From: DATEDA01 sp963789885
GTDB lineage: Bacteria; Pseudomonadota; Gammaproteobacteria; Burkholderiales; SG8-39
NCBI GenBank assembly: GCA_963789885.1
Contig: CAWBNB010000044.1
Location: 1 to 16,561, forward strand
Direction: 5' to 3'
DNA: 16,561 bases
Part shown: positions 14,495-16,561 of the stretch, piece by piece
Numbering within the stretch: position 1 is the stretch's first letter
How the letters are laid out: each line of letters starts with the position of its first letter
Position numbers and translations under genes: made by a program
Notes under the pieces: model-generated
What the model was told of the DNA's origin: nothing
The model's database searches: none
Seen by the model: only the letters and a program-made list of their open reading frames with translations

Positions 14495-15382
14495 ATGACC
14501 GACACGCCCTTCCATGGGGTTTTCCCCTACCTGGTATCACCGGTCGGAACATCCGGAGAGGTGAACGCCGACGTCCTTGCACGGCTGTGCGACGAGCTCA
14601 TCGGCGCCGGTGTCCACGGCCTGACGCCCCTGGGATCCACCGGGGAGTTCGCCTATCTTTCCTGGGCGCAGCGGCGGCGGGTCGTCGAGGTCGTTGTCCA
14701 AGCCGCGAGCGGCCGCGTCCCGGTGGTGGCAGGAGTAGCTTCGACCACGATCGCCGACGCCGTCTCCCAGGCACGCGAGTTCGAGCGCCTTGGCTGCAGC
14801 GGGATTCTCGCGATCCTGGAGGCCTACTTCCCGATCACCGATGAAGGCGTGTTTGCCTATTTCAAGGCGATCGCCGAGTCGGTTTCGATCCCGGTGGTGC
14901 TGTACACCAACCCGACCTTCCAGCGATCGGATTTGAGCCTGCCCGTCATCGAGCGCTTGAGCCGGATCCCCAACATCCGTTACATAAAGGACGCCTCGTT
15001 CAACACGGGTCGGCTACTTTCAATCATCAATCGGGTCGAAGGGCGGATGCAGGTGTTCGCGGCCTCAGCGCACATACCGGTCTGTGTGATGATGATCGGT
15101 GGCGTGGGCTGGATGGCCGGCCCTGCCTGCGTTGCGCCACGACAAAGCGTCGAGTTGTACGACCTCTGCCGACGAGGCGATTGGGCGACGGCAATGGAAC
15201 GTCAACGGCCGCTGTGGAATTTGAACCAGGCCTTCGCCAAGTACAACCTCGCTGCGTGCATCAAAGGCGGACTAGAGCTTCAAGGTTATGCGGTTGGCGC
15301 CCCGTTACCTCCGCAAGCACCACTGTCCCTCGAGGGCATCGAGGAAGTGAGGCGTGCGCTCGTCGCCATCGGAGCGTTGTAA
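14495..15382 (+). CDS. DapA/NAL-family aldolase (class I, Schiff-base)
   Basis: A 295-aa TIM-barrel enzyme of the dihydrodipicolinate synthase/N-acetylneuraminate lyase superfamily, which makes or breaks C-C bonds of 2-keto acids through a lysine Schiff base. The barrel start (GVFPYLVSPVGTSGEVN), the carboxylate-binding GSTGEF (47-52), the catalytic tyrosine in VVLYTNP (Tyr137) and the Schiff-base lysine in YIKDAS (Lys165) are all visible. The SRTG segment that binds the product carboxylate in true lysine-pathway DapA is replaced (TFQRSDLS), so I do not call it dapA; a sugar-acid or other keto-acid substrate is more likely. GGAG lies 9 nt before the ATG. It is followed 27 nt later by attC 8, so this is a roughly 1-kb metabolic cassette. 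Confidence 0.9.
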   Translation: MTDTPFHGVFPYLVSPVGTSGEVNADVLARLCDELIGAGVHGLTPLGSTGEFAYLSWAQRRRVVEVVVQAASGRVPVVAGVASTTIADAVSQAREFERLGCSGILAILEAYFPITDEGVFAYFKAIAESVSIPVVLYTNPTFQRSDLSLPVIERLSRIPNIRYIKDASFNTGRLLSIINRVEGRMQVFAASAHIPVCVMMIGGVGWMAGPACVAPRQSVELYDLCRRGDWATAMERQRPLWNLNQAFAKYNLAACIKGGLELQGYAVGAPLPPQAPLSLEGIEEVRRALVAIGAL

Positions 15383-15408
15383 CCAGCTCAGGACAGGAGG
15401 CCTATGAC

Positions 15409-15489
15409 GCCGAACCAGCCCATGCAGCGGACCGCACGCCGGCGGGCTCGCCCGCCGGGACGCGGCCGGTGATGGGCGCGACGTTAGCC
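15409..15489 (+). other. attC site 8
   Basis: R'' is GCCGAAC (15409-15415) and R' is GTTAGCC (15483-15489, one position off GTTRRRY). L'' CATGCAGCGGACCGC pairs with L' GCGGCCGGTGATG with extra-helical G and A and one mismatch. A GGCGGGC-TC-GCCCGCC tip is present. Its left half nearly repeats attC 3. An ATG at 15404 with AGGAGG just upstream opens a 22-aa arginine-rich frame across the site. Confidence 0.83.
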
Positions 15490-15581
15490 GCCCAAGCACG
15501 GCCAGCTGACCGTTGACAACTGCCTCTCCGGCGCAGCGGTAACGGCCACGGGCGCGGCCGATCTGCTATCTGGAGGAACGG

Positions 15582-16544
15582 ATGGACAAGCCTCGCATCT
15601 TCCTGGGCTCGTCAGGAAAGCAGGAGAAGCTGCTCCAGGCACTGACACGCGGTCTCGAAGACGTCGCGCACGTAGAACCCTGGACGACATCCTTCAATCC
15701 CGGGACCACCACACTGGAACGCCTCCTCGAGCTTACCCATGAAGTCGACTTCGCGGCGTTCGTGTTCGCTCAGGACGACTGGACGACCAACAGCCCGCCG
15801 GCATCGCCTCTGCCGGGGTCCGGTCAGGCTTCTCCGCGAGACAATGTCGTCTTCGAAGCCGGCCTTTTCGGCGGAGTCCTCGGAATGCGCCGAACCTTCA
15901 TCCTCCATGCGAGCGGCTCGAAGCTTCCAAGCGATCTCCTCGGCCTCACGTGCGTACGGTACGGCGAAGCGACCACCCCGGCCGAGATGAGAGTCGTCAA
16001 CCAGAAGCTCCGGAAGGCGATCGAGAACGAGGGCCGCGTTGCCCGCATCGAAGGCCTGTGGTGGCAGTTTTCCCTGACGGAGCGCACCGCGCGGGAGCCT
16101 TCCGCCGTGAGCCTTCTGAGGATTTCGCGGGACCGCGACGGCGCGCTGGAGGTGGCCGGCCGTTCATGGCAAGAGGATGGCACGCCTGTCAGCGAGATAC
16201 TGGAGCGAAGCGGTGAAGGAGAGGAAGGAGTCTTCGGGCGTCTTCTACTATTGGAAGGGAGAACGGCCGCTGGACCCGAACGCGCCGCAGTTGGACGGGA
16301 CGGGGGAGATCCGGATGGAGTCGGCCGATCGCGCGTCCGGGTACTTCACGACTCGTGCGGACACGCACCCGAGAGTGAACGCGCGGACGTCCGGTGTCTA
16401 CTGGCGCGCCGATCCAGAGGACATGAGCATCCTGGACGGACGCGACGATCGGAAACGCGCGGAGCTGATCGCAGAGCGGCTGAGGCATTGGAAGTCGATC
16501 AAGAACGCCTGAGATCAGCTACTTCCGCTGCCTGCACTTCCTAG
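15582..16544 (+). CDS. TIR-like (PF10137-type) nucleotide-binding protein, candidate anti-phage effector, frameshifted
   Basis: Residues 1-130 match the TIR-like fold found in CBASS/Pycsar effectors: KPRIFLGSSGKQ (first strand and loop), PWTTSFNPGTTTLERL, VDFAAFVFAQDDW, and RDNVVFEAGLFGGVLG with the putative catalytic Glu92; such domains cleave NAD+ when activated. From about residue 155 a second, beta-rich domain begins (RIEGLWWQF). After V203 (base 16190) the frame is wrong: the family-like sequence continues one frame over as ARYWSEAVKER, GVFYYWKGERP, RASGYFTTRADT and RTSGVYWRADPEDM, to a stop at 16512. One extra base near 16191 explains this. The present frame runs on to 16544 as arginine-rich nonsense. 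GGAGG lies 5 nt before the ATG. It sits alone after attC 8; a partner could lie beyond the window. Confidence 0.8.
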   Translation: MDKPRIFLGSSGKQEKLLQALTRGLEDVAHVEPWTTSFNPGTTTLERLLELTHEVDFAAFVFAQDDWTTNSPPASPLPGSGQASPRDNVVFEAGLFGGVLGMRRTFILHASGSKLPSDLLGLTCVRYGEATTPAEMRVVNQKLRKAIENEGRVARIEGLWWQFSLTERTAREPSAVSLLRISRDRDGALEVAGRSWQEDGTPVSEILERSGEGEEGVFGRLLLLEGRTAAGPERAAVGRDGGDPDGVGRSRVRVLHDSCGHAPESERADVRCLLARRSRGHEHPGRTRRSETRGADRRAAEALEVDQERLRSATSAACTS

Positions 16545-16561
16545 CTCGAGGCTCGACATGA

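Noticed and set aside
1760..15489. CRISPR-like array from the repeated palindromes
   Set aside because: The repeats are 60-100 nt, imperfect, irregularly spaced by whole genes and end in integron core boxes, so they are attC sites.
15513..15545. Perfect TTGACA upstream of the TIR-like gene as a cassette promoter
   Set aside because: The -35-like hexamer at 15513-15518 is perfect, but no acceptable -10 box lies 16-18 nt downstream in this GC-rich stretch, so it is not listed as a promoter.

Overview
The window is a GC-rich stretch that looks like part of a large chromosomal-type integron cassette array, probably from a beta- or gammaproteobacterium. The taxon is inferred from composition and gene families; there is no rRNA, tRNA or housekeeping marker. 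The key sign is a recurring 60-100 nt imperfect palindrome with attC architecture: an R'' box close to RYYYAAC, imperfectly complementary L''/L' arms with a single extra-helical base, and an R' box close to GTTRRRY. I find four good intact copies (about 1760-1857, 2579-2656, 3084-3161, 9315-9395), a fifth with a slightly off R' box (15409-15489), one split by an insertion sequence (3713-3718 plus 5012-5083), and two decayed copies (9694-9766, 14365-14423). All point the same way, and nearly every cassette gene is on the + strand, so an integrase and attI would be expected to the left, outside the window.

Layout, left to right. 1-1079: an IS91-type HUH transposase, cut by the window edge and carrying two compensating frameshifts. 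1391-3718: small cassettes encoding a lipocalin-like hypothetical protein, a glutathione S-transferase with a damaged N-terminus, a four-helix membrane protein, and a BrnT/BrnA toxin-antitoxin pair. 3719-5007: a complete IS5-like element inserted inside the R'' box of an attC with a CTAA target duplication. 5084-7239: a long leader and a secreted type-B carboxylesterase. 7240-7878: debris, including a TonB-like fragment and a frameshifted small protein. About 7879-9288: an IS481-like element. 9315-9766: an attC, a tiny C2C2 zinc-ribbon cassette and a decayed attC. 9865-13662: a SAM methyltransferase with a signal-peptide-like N-terminus, divergent from a large winged-helix/AAA/TPR regulator. 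13756-14355: a DsbA-fold HCCA-isomerase-like protein, then a decayed attC. 14495-15489: a DapA/NAL-family aldolase and its attC. 15582-16544: a TIR-like (PF10137-type) nucleotide-binding protein with a beta-rich C-terminal domain, now frameshifted.

The genes do not form one pathway. They read as a collection of single-function modules (detoxification, stabilisation, defence, catabolism), as expected of an integron array. The strongest leads are the TIR-like protein as a possible defence cassette, the attC split by IS5, the methyltransferase/regulator pair with an 11-bp tandem operator-like repeat between them, and a conserved start codon and reading frame built into several attC sites. At least six apparent single-base frameshifts occur, five of them at C positions or C runs, so some may be sequencing errors rather than true decay.
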